This document shows positions 31,000-38,550 of a DNA stretch of 64,000 nucleotides, in pieces. The stretch is from Prauserella_A sp040635515 (GTDB lineage Bacteria > Actinomycetota > Actinomycetes > Mycobacteriales > Pseudonocardiaceae). Under the pieces are notes generated by a model. That model did no database searches. It had not been told where the DNA came from and saw only the letters and a program-made list of their open reading frames with translations. Position numbers and translations under genes: made by a program. The number at the start of each line of letters is the position of its first letter. The first letter of the stretch is position 1. The DNA is taken from the NCBI GenBank assembly GCA_040635515.1, contig JBEYHY010000006.1:62001-126000 (forward strand), in the 5' to 3' direction.

Positions 31000-31557
31000 T
31001 CAGCTCTCGGCTGGTTCGGCAGCCTCGGCGGCGCCTTCGCCTTCGGACTTGCGCTTGTCTTCGAGCGCGACGGCCAAACGAGCGACCTGGGACGCCGGTG
31101 CCTGGAACAGCGCGGCGGCCTGGGACAGCTTGGCCTTGAACGCACCGGCGGCCTTGGAAAGCAGCACCTCACGGCTGTCGAGGTCGGCAAGCTCCTCGAT
31201 CTCGGCAACCGAAAGGGCACGGCCATCCATGTAGCCGCCCTTGATGACAAGTGCGTTGTGTTCCTTCGCGAAGTCACGAATAGCCTTCGCGGCGTCGACA
31301 GCCTCACCCTCGACGAAGGCGATGGCGGTCGGGCCGATGAACAGCTCGTCGAGCCCCTCGATGCCCGCGTCCTCAGCGGCACGCTTGACGAGGGTGTTCT
31401 TCGCGACCCGGTACTTGGCGGTGTCGCCGAGAGCGCGGCGCAGCTTTCCGAGCTGGGACACGGAGAGGCCGGAGTACTCGGTGACAACGGTGGCCGAGCT
31501 GGTGCGGAACCGGTCCGCGATCTCGGCGACGGCCGCCACCTTGTCGGGCTTCGCCAT
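31000..31557 (-). CDS. rplJ: 50S ribosomal protein L10
   Basis: Base of the L12 stalk; in other bacteria L10 with L12 binds its own leader mRNA and represses rplJL. The 185-residue product begins MAKPDKVAAVAEIADRFR and contains TVVTEYSGLSVSQLGKLRRAL and the helix that binds L12 dimers near the C-terminus. A charged tail (KRKSEGEGAAEAAEPAES) follows. A structured leader of about 200 bases precedes it. Confidence 0.98.
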   Translation of the reverse strand: MAKPDKVAAVAEIADRFRTSSATVVTEYSGLSVSQLGKLRRALGDTAKYRVAKNTLVKRAAEDAGIEGLDELFIGPTAIAFVEGEAVDAAKAIRDFAKEHNALVIKGGYMDGRALSVAEIEELADLDSREVLLSKAAGAFKAKLSQAAALFQAPASQVARLAVALEDKRKSEGEGAAEAAEPAES

Positions 31558-31763
31558 GGTCGCCTCCTCTCTTGGCTAGGTGACCGCTGGTGAAGCCATG
31601 GACCCCCAACACGACAAAACGCCCCAGCGCAGCAGGCGCGGGGCGTCGTGGCGCGCCAACAGGCGCGGCGATCCTCGTTCCTCCTGCGCGGGCCGTCCGC
31701 CTGATGCGGACCTTCGTTCCCGGGATGAACACCCGGGAAGACCAGCGGTCTTCGGTAGAACCG
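31558..31763 (-). ncRNA. L10-type ribosomal leader of rplJL
   Basis: The 5' leader between the candidate promoter and the rplJ ATG can form several stable hairpins: ACGCCCC/GGGGCGT (31619-31625 with 31640-31646), GTCCGC/GCGGAC (31695-31711), CCCGGG/CCCGGG with an ATGAACA-containing loop (31719-31737), and AAGACC/GGTCTT (31738-31752). This size, position and multistem form is that of an L10 leader, which binds L10(L12) to control the operon. The kink-turn was not verified, so the assignment is by position and structure. Confidence 0.6.
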
Positions 31764-31769
31764 CAGACC

Positions 31770-31800
31770 AGCATACGTGCCCCCGAACCCCCTGCTTCAA
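31770..31800 (-). promoter_or_regulatory. Candidate rplJL promoter
   Basis: -10 TATGCT (31770-31775) with TTGAAG (31795-31800) upstream. The -10 box is good; the 19-base spacer is longer than usual. It would start transcription near 31763, just 5' of the leader hairpins. Confidence is moderate because the -35 is weak. Confidence 0.4.
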
Positions 31801-31814
31801 GCACCCCGCCCGAA

Positions 31815-31881
31815 CCGCGTTTAGCCCGCGAACTGCGGTACTTGTCGTTGCTAAGTACCGCGTTTCGCGGGCTAAACGCGG
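31815..31881. repeat. 29-9-29 hairpin repeat, copy C
   Basis: Best-conserved copy of the repeat. Arms at 31815-31843 and 31853-31881 match at 27 of 29 positions, with a nine-base loop GTCGTTGCT. The arms start CCGCGTTTAGC and end GGTACTT (left), and the right arm begins AAGTACCGCG and ends GCTAAACGCGG. It lies in the divergent gap between rplJ and the plus-strand membrane protein, upstream of both. Confidence 0.8.
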
Positions 31882-31915
31882 TACCGGCACCACAATCAGT
31901 ACCCAAGCAGGCATC

Positions 31916-32818
31916 ATGGGTCACGTGGCGGAACAGCGACCCGACGAGACCCCCGGCCCCGAACAGCCACCCGGCGACATCCCACCGGGAGCCGAAGTCG
32001 AACCTGCCCAGCCACCGGGCCCCTCACAGGTCGACCCCGAACAACTCCGCCAGTTCCAGCAATTCCAAGAGTTCCAGCAGTTCCAGAAATTCCAGGAACT
32101 CCAACGCCAGCAGCAACCAGGAGCAGACCTCACCACCGGCCAGCCCTACCCACCGGCGACCACAGCGACCCAGCAACTGGTCCCCCACCAGCAGCCACCA
32201 CGCCGCAAAATCCCCGGCTGGCTCGAATGGCTCGGCAAGAAACTCATCGGCTGGCTCATCTTCATCATCCTGCTCATCATCGGCCTCACCTGGGCCTACA
32301 ACCACTTCCTCGGCAGCGACAACTCCGGCGACAGCAAAACCCAAGCCAAAATGGGCGGCGGCACCTACCACACCAACGAAATCCTGTCGGACAAGCCGTA
32401 CGAAGCGGTGAGACAGGTATACGACGCTATCGCGCAAGAAGACCCGGCAAGCGGAGAGCCACTGGTGGCCGAAGCGTGTGGACGCTTCGACAACCAAGCC
32501 GGTGTCCAGTTGCGATTCGCGGAGAACCTCGGCTACCCCGGTTGCCGTGAGGCAATCGTCGAGCTGCACAAAGAGGTCACCAACGTCAACCAGTACGCGG
32601 AGTCGGTCTATCCCAAGTGGTACGACCCAGCAGCCAGCACGGTCCGGATCGATTCCTGTGACTTCACGATCAACGGCGGACCGGCCCTCGGAACGTTCGT
32701 CCTGACCAAACAGGACTACAAGAACCAATGGCTGATCACCGGGCACGAGCCCGGTCCGAAAACGTGCTCGCCGGATTCGCCTTCCGCCCCAGCCCCGAGC
32801 ACGGGCAACGGCGGCTGA
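31916..32818 (+). CDS. Membrane-anchored protein with QF-rich segment, function unknown
   Basis: The 300-residue product is not recognised. It has a proline-rich N-terminus (10-40), a glutamine/phenylalanine-rich segment at about 43-67 (QFQQFQEFQQFQKFQELQRQ), one membrane helix at about 109-127 (LIGWLIFIILLIIGLTWAY), and an external domain of about 170 residues with four cysteines. It is inferred to be an N-in, C-out single-pass protein. Start is chosen at ATG 31916, though a GTG at 31925 and an upstream frame are possible; no strong ribosome-binding site is visible. It lies on the opposite strand between rplA and rplJ. Confidence 0.7.
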   Translation: MGHVAEQRPDETPGPEQPPGDIPPGAEVEPAQPPGPSQVDPEQLRQFQQFQEFQQFQKFQELQRQQQPGADLTTGQPYPPATTATQQLVPHQQPPRRKIPGWLEWLGKKLIGWLIFIILLIIGLTWAYNHFLGSDNSGDSKTQAKMGGGTYHTNEILSDKPYEAVRQVYDAIAQEDPASGEPLVAEACGRFDNQAGVQLRFAENLGYPGCREAIVELHKEVTNVNQYAESVYPKWYDPAASTVRIDSCDFTINGGPALGTFVLTKQDYKNQWLITGHEPGPKTCSPDSPSAPAPSTGNGG

Positions 32819-32840
32819 CGCCCCGGCAACCCCGAACACA

Positions 32841-32878
32841 AAACGGGGCGGCCATCCGAAAGGATGGCCGCCCCGTTT
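32841..32878. terminator. Bidirectional terminator between rplA and the membrane protein
   Basis: A 17-base perfect inverted repeat (AAACGGGGCGGCCATCC and complement) closed by a GAAA tetraloop at 32858-32861. It lies between two convergent genes, 22 bases after the plus-strand stop and 12 bases after the rplA stop. Each direction ends in TTT. Confidence 0.88.
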
Positions 32879-32890
32879 GCGTGTGAGACG

Positions 32891-33610
32891 TCAGGCCGTG
32901 GCGTCTTCCGCCAGCAGGTCCCTCGTGCGAGCGGGGTCGACCGGAATACCGGGGCCCATGGTCGTCGTGAAGGTGACCTTCTTGAGGTAACGGCCCTTCG
33001 CGGCGGACGGCTTCGCGCGAAGCACCTCGTCCAGCGCGGCCGCGTAGTTCTCCACCAGCTTGTCGGCATCGAACGACGCCTTGCCGATGACCAGGTGCAG
33101 GTTCGCCTGCTTGTCGACGCGGAAGCTGATCTTGCCGCCCTTGATGTCGGCGACGGCCTTGCTGACCGCGGGGGTCACCGTTCCGGTCTTCGGGTTCGGC
33201 ATCAGGCCACGCGGGCCGAGGATGCGGGCGACCCGCCCGACCTTCGCCATCTGGTCCGGCGTCGCGATCGCGGCGTCGAAGTCGAGCCAGCCACCCTGGA
33301 TGCGCTCGATCAAATCGTCGGAGCCAACCGCGTCGGCACCGGCGGCCTCGGCCTCGGCGGCCTTGTCACCGGTGGCGAAAACAATGACGCGGACGGTCTT
33401 ACCCGTACCGTGCGGCAGGTTCACGGTGCCGCGGACCATCTGGTCGGCCTTGCGGGGATCCACGCCGAGCCGCATCGCGACCTCGACCGTGGCATCCATC
33501 TTGACCTTGGAAGTCTCTTTCGCGAGCTTCACGGCCTCAAGCGGCGCGTACAGCCGCTCGCGGTCGATCAGCTCAGCGGCCTGACGGTATGCCTTGCTGC
33601 GCTTGGTCAT
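32891..33610 (-). CDS. rplA: 50S ribosomal protein L1
   Basis: Stalk protein at the E site and, in many bacteria, repressor of rplKA. The 239-residue product contains the L1 signature GTVNLPHGTGKTVRVIVFA near residue 65, and GPRGLMPNPKTGTVTP near 135. It follows rplK by 104 bases. C-terminus ends EDATA. A terminator shared with the opposite gene lies 12 bases downstream. Confidence 0.98.
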   Translation of the reverse strand: MTKRSKAYRQAAELIDRERLYAPLEAVKLAKETSKVKMDATVEVAMRLGVDPRKADQMVRGTVNLPHGTGKTVRVIVFATGDKAAEAEAAGADAVGSDDLIERIQGGWLDFDAAIATPDQMAKVGRVARILGPRGLMPNPKTGTVTPAVSKAVADIKGGKISFRVDKQANLHLVIGKASFDADKLVENYAAALDEVLRAKPSAAKGRYLKKVTFTTTMGPGIPVDPARTRDLLAEDATA

Positions 33611-33714
33611 GCTCTGTCCTCTTGAGAAATAGTGAATGGATCAGTTGTGGTGTGGGCCAGCGCCTGGCCCTTCCACATGCCGGGCTCCCGCTCGCGGGTA
33701 CTCGGCGTCGGCGA

Positions 33715-34146
33715 CTATTCGACGGTGAGCCCCATCGACCGGGCGGTACCGGCGATGATCTTCGCGGCCTGGTCGGTGTCGTGCGCGTTGAGGTCGCTCT
33801 TCTTGGTCTCGGCGATCTCCCGCACCTGGTCCCAGGTCACCTTGCCGACCTTGGTTTTGTGCGGCTCGCCGCTGCCCTTGTCGATGCCCGCGGCCTTGAG
33901 CAGCAGCTTCGCGGCCGGGGGCGTCTTGAGCTTGAAGTCGAACGAGCGGTCCTCGAACACGGAGATCTCGACCGGCACGACGTTGCCACGCTGCGACTCG
34001 GTCGCCGCGTTGTACGCCTTGCAGAACTCCATGATGTTGACACCGTGCTGGCCCAGCGCCGGGCCCACGGGAGGCGCCGGGTTCGCGGCGCCCGCCTGGA
34101 TCTGCAGCTTGATGATCGCTGCAAGCTTCTTCTTCTTGGGTGGCAT
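33715..34146 (-). CDS. rplK: 50S ribosomal protein L11
   Basis: Component of the GTPase-associated centre and target of thiostrepton. The 143-residue product begins MPPKKKKLAAIIKLQIQAG and has PAPPVGPALGQHGVNIMEFC, the proline-rich N-domain loop, and the C-terminal KTKVGKVTWDQVREIAETK rRNA-binding domain. It lies 72 bases after nusG. No substitution of the conserved prolines that would give thiostrepton resistance is seen. Confidence 0.98.
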   Translation of the reverse strand: MPPKKKKLAAIIKLQIQAGAANPAPPVGPALGQHGVNIMEFCKAYNAATESQRGNVVPVEISVFEDRSFDFKLKTPPAAKLLLKAAGIDKGSGEPHKTKVGKVTWDQVREIAETKKSDLNAHDTDQAAKIIAGTARSMGLTVE

Positions 34147-34218
34147 TCCTGTTCCTGTTCAGTGTTACTCCCCCGCGCACCTGCCGTGGCGCGGGACTTC
34201 CGGCCGGCTCTGCGGCCG

Positions 34219-35028
34219 TCAGATCTTGGAGACCTGGTTGAACGACAACTCGACCGGGGTTTCCCTGCCGAAGATCGACACCAGGACCTTCAGTTTCTGG
34301 CCGTCCGCGTTGACCTCGCTGATCGTCGCGGGCAGCGTGGCGAACGGGCCGTCCATGACGGTGACCGATTCGCCGACCTCGAAGTCGACCTCCACCGAGC
34401 GGCCCGCTGCGGGCGTTTCCGTGGCGGCCTGCTCGCCCTTGCCCTGCTTGGCGGGGGCGGCCTTCTCGACCTGCGGGGCGAGGAACTTGAGCACCTCGTC
34501 CAGGGTAAGCGGCGACGGGCGCGACGTGGCCCCGACGAAACCGGTGACACCAGGGGTGTTGCGCACCGCACTCCACGAAGCGTCGTTCAGCTCCATCCTG
34601 ACCAGGATGTAGCCGGGCAGAACCTTGCGCTGAACCTGCTTGCGCTGGCCGTTCTTGATCTCGGTGGCCTCTTCGGTCGGCACCTCGATCTGGAAGATGA
34701 AGTCCTCGACGTCGAGGGTCTGCCGACGGGTTTCGAGGTTGTTCTTGACCTTGTTCTCGTAGCCGGCGTAGGAGTGCACGACGTACCACTCGCCCGGCGA
34801 CGACCGCAGCTCGGCACGCAGCGCCTCGACCGGGTCTTCCTCGGCGGAGTCGCTCTCGTCGGCCTCGGCGACAGCAGCGGCGTCGTCGGTGTCGGCCTCC
34901 GTGTCCCCGGCCGCCGTCTCGACGGGCTCAGTGTGTTCCGAGTCCGTTTCATCGGTGGCCGCGAGCACCTGCTCGTCGGAAAGGCCGGTCAGTTCCTGAC
35001 CGGCTCCTGAGCCGTTCTCGGAGGTCAC
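34219..35028 (-). CDS. nusG: Transcription termination/antitermination factor NusG
   Basis: Binds RNA polymerase and couples it to the ribosome through S10. The 269-residue product has an acidic N-terminal extension of about 85 residues, usual in actinobacteria, then the NGN domain (SSPGEWYVVHSYAGYENKVK) and a C-terminal KOW domain with VGESVTVMDGPFATLPATI. A frame from 35088 exists, but the GTG at 35028 has GAGGA six bases upstream. It follows secE in the usual order. Confidence 0.96.
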   Translation of the reverse strand: MTSENGSGAGQELTGLSDEQVLAATDETDSEHTEPVETAAGDTEADTDDAAAVAEADESDSAEEDPVEALRAELRSSPGEWYVVHSYAGYENKVKNNLETRRQTLDVEDFIFQIEVPTEEATEIKNGQRKQVQRKVLPGYILVRMELNDASWSAVRNTPGVTGFVGATSRPSPLTLDEVLKFLAPQVEKAAPAKQGKGEQAATETPAAGRSVEVDFEVGESVTVMDGPFATLPATISEVNADGQKLKVLVSIFGRETPVELSFNQVSKI

Positions 35029-35109
35029 TTTCCGTCCTCTCAGTTGATCGCGTGTGGTGGTTGCGGGAGTGTTGTCGACCCCCGCCACCCGCGAGGCCAG
35101 GTGGGCCGA

Positions 35110-35565
35110 TCAGTTACCGAATATGAAGTCCATGCCTTTGATGAACAGGACGTCAAGCCCGGCAACAAGGGCCACCATGAAGGCCACGAACACCAGCACC
35201 ACGATGGTGTAGGTGATCATCTGCTTGCGGGTAGGCCAGATGACCTTGCGCAGCTCTGCCCAGACCTCACGGATGAACCGCACGAGACGCGAAAACAGGC
35301 CGCCCCGCTTTGTCTCCTTGCGATTCCGCTTCGGCGTCGGCTTGTCCTTGCCGACAGGCTTGGCGGCCTTTTCCGAAGTCTTTCCCTTCGGCGAAGGCCG
35401 TTTCTTCGCGTCCGCGCTCTTACCGGCCCCCGACTCGGAGTCAGCCTCGGTGCCCGTGTCGGCAGGGCGCGCGGAGGCACGGCGCTCACGCCGAGCCGCG
35501 GCGGTGACCGGACGGGAAGAGCGCTTTGCCGCCCTCTTTTCGTCCTTCTCGCCGTCCTCGCTCAC
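35110..35565 (-). CDS. secE: Preprotein translocase subunit SecE
   Basis: Essential small subunit of the SecYEG channel. The 151-residue product has a long lysine/arginine-rich cytoplasmic N-terminus and one membrane helix near 118-142, preceded by the SecE signature FIREVWAELRKVIWPTRKQ. The long N-terminus is common in high-GC actinobacteria. Start is GTG at 35565 with GGAGGAG upstream. The gene lies between tRNA-Trp and nusG. Confidence 0.95.
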   Translation of the reverse strand: MSEDGEKDEKRAAKRSSRPVTAAARRERRASARPADTGTEADSESGAGKSADAKKRPSPKGKTSEKAAKPVGKDKPTPKRNRKETKRGGLFSRLVRFIREVWAELRKVIWPTRKQMITYTIVVLVFVAFMVALVAGLDVLFIKGMDFIFGN

Positions 35566-35599
35566 GAGCTACTCCTCCGCTCCACCTGACACGTCAACG

Positions 35600-35672
<73 letters not shown>

Positions 35673-35861
35673 TCGAGCGGATTCGCGCCGAACCGCTCAC
35701 GAGGACGCACTCAACCAACCCCACATGGAGCGCAGGGTCGAGTGTCGAACGTCCCAAGTCCGGCAGTCTACGGCAAGCCGGATATCGCCTCGCAACCGCG
35801 CCCACCACACCGCCACGGGGCGGCTGTCCACCGCGAAAACCGCACGTGAAAAAATGTCGGC

Positions 35862-37094
35862 ATGGCCACACCCGGAAGTACCGTCACCAGCCCACGTTCT
35901 CGCGTTTCCGCCCGCATCGCGGGCATCACGCCCTCCGCGACGCTCGCGGTGGACGCGAAGGCGAAGGCGCTGAAGGCGGAAGGACGGCCCGTGATCGGCT
36001 TCGGTGCCGGCCAGCCCGATTTTCCCACACCCGACTACATCGTCGAGGCGGCGGCCGCCGCCGTCCAGGACCGGAGCAACCACGGCTACACCGCCGCGGC
36101 CGGTCTTCCCGAACTGAGGGAAGCCATCGCCGCGAAGACACTGCGGGACTCCGGCTTCGCCTGCGATGCCTCGCAGGTCCTCGTCACCAACGGCGGGAAG
36201 CAGGCGGTGTATTCCGCGTTCGCGACTCTGCTCGATCCTGGTGACGAGGTACTGCTTCCCGCGCCGTTCTGGACCACCTACCCGGAGCCCATCACCCTTG
36301 CCGACGGAGTTCCCGTGCAGGTCACCGCCGACGAGTCGACCGGCTACCTCGTGACCGTCGACCAGCTCGAAGCCGCTCGTACCGAGCGAACCAAGGTGCT
36401 GCTGTTCAACTCGCCTTCCAATCCGACCGGCGCGGTGTACCCGCGTGAGCAGGTCGAGGCGATCGGCCGGTGGGCACTGGAGCACGGCATCTGGGTGGTC
36501 ACCGACGAGATCTACGAGCACCTCGTCTACGACGGCGTCAAGGCCGAATCGATGCCGGTCGTCGTGCCGGAACTAGCCGACCAGACGCTGATCCTCAACG
36601 GCGTCGCCAAGACCTACTCGATGACCGGCTGGCGGGTCGGCTGGATCATCGGACCGAACGACGTGATCAAGGCCGCTTCGAGCTTCCAGTCGCACCTGTG
36701 CGGCAATGTCGCGAACGTGTCGCAGCGGGCGGCGCTGGCCGCCGTCGCCGGCCCGCTCGATGTCGTCCACCGGATGCGGGAATCCTTCGACGTTCGCCGC
36801 ACGAAGATCGTGTCGCTGCTGTCGGCCATCCCCGGCGTCGAGTGCCCGACTCCGCAAGGCGCGTTCTACGCCTACCCTTCGGTCAAGGCATTGCTCGGCA
36901 AGGAGATCCGCGGTGAGCGCCCCGAGAACACGGTGGAATTGGCCGACCTGATCCTCCGCGAGGCCGAGGTCGCCGTCGTACCCGGCGAGGCGTTCGGCAC
37001 ACCCGGTTACTTCCGCTTCTCCTACGCGCTGGCCGAGCCGGATCTGGTCGAGGGTGTGAACAGGGTCGCGGCGCTGCTGGCCGAGGCCAAGTAA
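35862..37094 (+). CDS. aspC: PLP-dependent aminotransferase (aspartate aminotransferase family)
   Basis: Class I/II transaminase that interconverts amino and keto acids, probably aspartate or a broader set. The 410-residue product has SNPTGAVYPREQ, the PLP-binding aspartate in VVTDEIYEHLVYDG, the Schiff-base lysine K250 in LNGVAKTYSMTGWRVGW, and the C-terminal arginine in GYFRFSYAL that binds the alpha-carboxylate. It is close to the Ib subfamily. It stands alone on the plus strand, followed by a clear terminator. Exact substrate is not shown by sequence. Confidence 0.9.
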   Translation: MATPGSTVTSPRSRVSARIAGITPSATLAVDAKAKALKAEGRPVIGFGAGQPDFPTPDYIVEAAAAAVQDRSNHGYTAAAGLPELREAIAAKTLRDSGFACDASQVLVTNGGKQAVYSAFATLLDPGDEVLLPAPFWTTYPEPITLADGVPVQVTADESTGYLVTVDQLEAARTERTKVLLFNSPSNPTGAVYPREQVEAIGRWALEHGIWVVTDEIYEHLVYDGVKAESMPVVVPELADQTLILNGVAKTYSMTGWRVGWIIGPNDVIKAASSFQSHLCGNVANVSQRAALAAVAGPLDVVHRMRESFDVRRTKIVSLLSAIPGVECPTPQGAFYAYPSVKALLGKEIRGERPENTVELADLILREAEVAVVPGEAFGTPGYFRFSYALAEPDLVEGVNRVAALLAEAK

Positions 37095-37119
37095 CTCCCA
37101 GGAACGGCAACCGGAAGAG

Positions 37120-37147
37120 GGCCCCCGATGAACTCGGGGGCCTTTTT
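37120..37147 (+). terminator. Terminator of the aminotransferase gene
   Basis: Hairpin GGCCCCCGA/TCGGGGGCC with a five-base loop followed by TTTTT, 26 bases after the stop codon: a textbook Rho-independent terminator. Confidence 0.92.
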
Positions 37148-37174
37148 CATGCCCGTCTCACACAACCGACGTTT

Positions 37175-37193
37175 GTTCTAGTAGAGTTAGAAC
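37175..37193 (+). promoter_or_regulatory. Inverted repeat and -10 box before the GntR gene
   Basis: GTTCTA (37175-37180) and TAGAAC (37188-37193) form a palindrome with a seven-base spacer, ending one base before the GntR-type ATG. TAGAGT at 37182-37187 fits a -10 box placed so that transcription would begin at or near the ATG (leaderless). This suggests an autoregulatory operator. Confidence 0.6.
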
Positions 37194-37194
37194 T

Positions 37195-37545
37195 ATGCTC
37201 GTACGCATCGACCCCGCCTCGACGGCTCCGCTCTTCGAGCAGGTCGCCGCGTCCATCAGGCGGGCGTTGTCCGAGGGCGAGGTCGGCAAGGGGGAACATC
37301 TCCCGCCCGCAAGGGAACTGGCCGCCTCGTTGGAGATCAACGTCCACACGGTCCTGCGCGCGTACGCGGTCCTGCGGGACGAAGGCTTGATCGAACTGCG
37401 GCGCAGGCGCGGCGCCGTGGTCACGGGCAACGCCAACACCATGGCGCGGACGACCCACCTCGTCGGCGAACTCGTCGAGGAAGCCCGCAAGGCCGGGCTG
37501 TCGAGGGAAGAACTCATCACGATCATCAGAGAGAGATTCGCATGA
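37195..37545 (+). CDS. GntR-family (YtrA-like) transcriptional regulator
   Basis: The 116-residue product has the winged HTH of GntR proteins (about 8-75, with LPPARELAASLEINVHTVLRAY in pieces and GLIELRRRRGAVV) followed by only about 40 residues, as in the YtrA subfamily, which dimerises through short helices and usually controls neighbouring membrane-protein genes. Overlaps the next gene by four bases (ATGA). The palindrome just upstream is a likely self-operator. Confidence 0.88.
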   Translation: MLVRIDPASTAPLFEQVAASIRRALSEGEVGKGEHLPPARELAASLEINVHTVLRAYAVLRDEGLIELRRRRGAVVTGNANTMARTTHLVGELVEEARKAGLSREELITIIRERFA

Positions 37546-38534
37546 GAAAGACCGCTGTCCGAGCGCTTTCGGCCACGCTGGGGATCCCCGCGCTCGCCGC
37601 CTGCGCCGCCATCGCCGTGCGAAGCGCATTGGCAGGCCGCTTTCCCGATCCGCTCGCCGTCCACTGGGGACCCGGCGGCGCCGCCGACAGGTCGGCTTCA
37701 CTGACCGCGCTGACCGTCGGCTCACTCGTCGCGGCCGCGGTACTGGCGATCATCGGCTCAGGGCTCGCACTGCTGGCCATCGCCAGGGAGCGCGGTCTTT
37801 CGCGCGGAGTCGTCACCTTCGAGGCCTGGTTCGCGGCGCTGCCGTCACTCCTGCTCATCGCCACCCTGCTCGTGAACCTCGACGCACCGGCGTGGGAACA
37901 GGTCACCGGTGGCTGGCTGGTGCTGCTGTGGCTGCTCGGAACGAGCGTGCTCACCGCCGGGCTCGCCGCTCTCGTCGCGGGGCCGGGAATCCGCCCCGCC
38001 GCGCAGACGCCACCATCTCCTCAAGGGCCTTCGGTGGGACTTGAAGCAGGTCAGCGTGCCTCCTGGCTCGGCGGCACGACGAGCTTCGTCGCCACCGCGA
38101 CGATCGTTCCCGTCGTGCTGGTGCTGTTCGGGATCGAGACGGTGAGCGGTACACCGGTGCCCATCGTCGCCTACATCGCCGTGCTCGGCGTCGGCCTCGT
38201 GCTCGGACTTGTGATGTCCAAGCTCAGCGTCGTCGTCAACGAGAACGGCGTGACCATCCGTTTCGGCAACCTCGGGTTTCCCCGCCGCCACATACCGTTG
38301 AACGACCTCGCGAGCGCCGACACCGGCTCGCTCGGTTTCTGGAGCCTCGGCGGCTTCGGGATCAGAGCCAACCCGGCGACCGGCACCGTGGCCTACAAAC
38401 TCCGTAGCGGCCCCGCCCTGAAACTGACGCTACGCGGCGGGCAGACCGTCTGGGCGACCGTCGACCGGCCGGAACAGGCGGCGGGACTGATCAACGACCT
38501 GTTGCGTCGCGAGTCGCCGCAACCCGGCCAATGA
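37542..38534 (+). CDS. DUF1648-domain membrane protein
   Basis: The 330-residue product has a signal/anchor near 10-32, the DUF1648 motif (FPDPLAVHWGPGGAADR, about 34-50), and about six further membrane segments to residue 225, then a soluble tail with VVNENGVTIRFGN and a conserved beta-rich region to the end. DUF1648 proteins are often paired with YtrA-like GntR regulators and with cell-envelope stress. The coupled position with the regulator supports the same regulon. Function is not known. Confidence 0.8.
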   Translation: MRKTAVRALSATLGIPALAACAAIAVRSALAGRFPDPLAVHWGPGGAADRSASLTALTVGSLVAAAVLAIIGSGLALLAIARERGLSRGVVTFEAWFAALPSLLLIATLLVNLDAPAWEQVTGGWLVLLWLLGTSVLTAGLAALVAGPGIRPAAQTPPSPQGPSVGLEAGQRASWLGGTTSFVATATIVPVVLVLFGIETVSGTPVPIVAYIAVLGVGLVLGLVMSKLSVVVNENGVTIRFGNLGFPRRHIPLNDLASADTGSLGFWSLGGFGIRANPATGTVAYKLRSGPALKLTLRGGQTVWATVDRPEQAAGLINDLLRRESPQPGQ

Positions 38535-38550
38535 GATACAAACACGGGTA

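Noticed and set aside
32041..32115. Tandem near-repeats of CAGTTCCAG type, possibly a CRISPR or minisatellite
   Set aside because: They are in frame within a gene, encode the QF-rich segment, and have no regular spacers. No CRISPR array or cas gene is seen anywhere.
35697..36521. A minus-strand open frame of 274 codons opposite the aminotransferase and upstream of tRNA-Trp
   Set aside because: It has no homology by eye and lies opposite a clear PLP enzyme.
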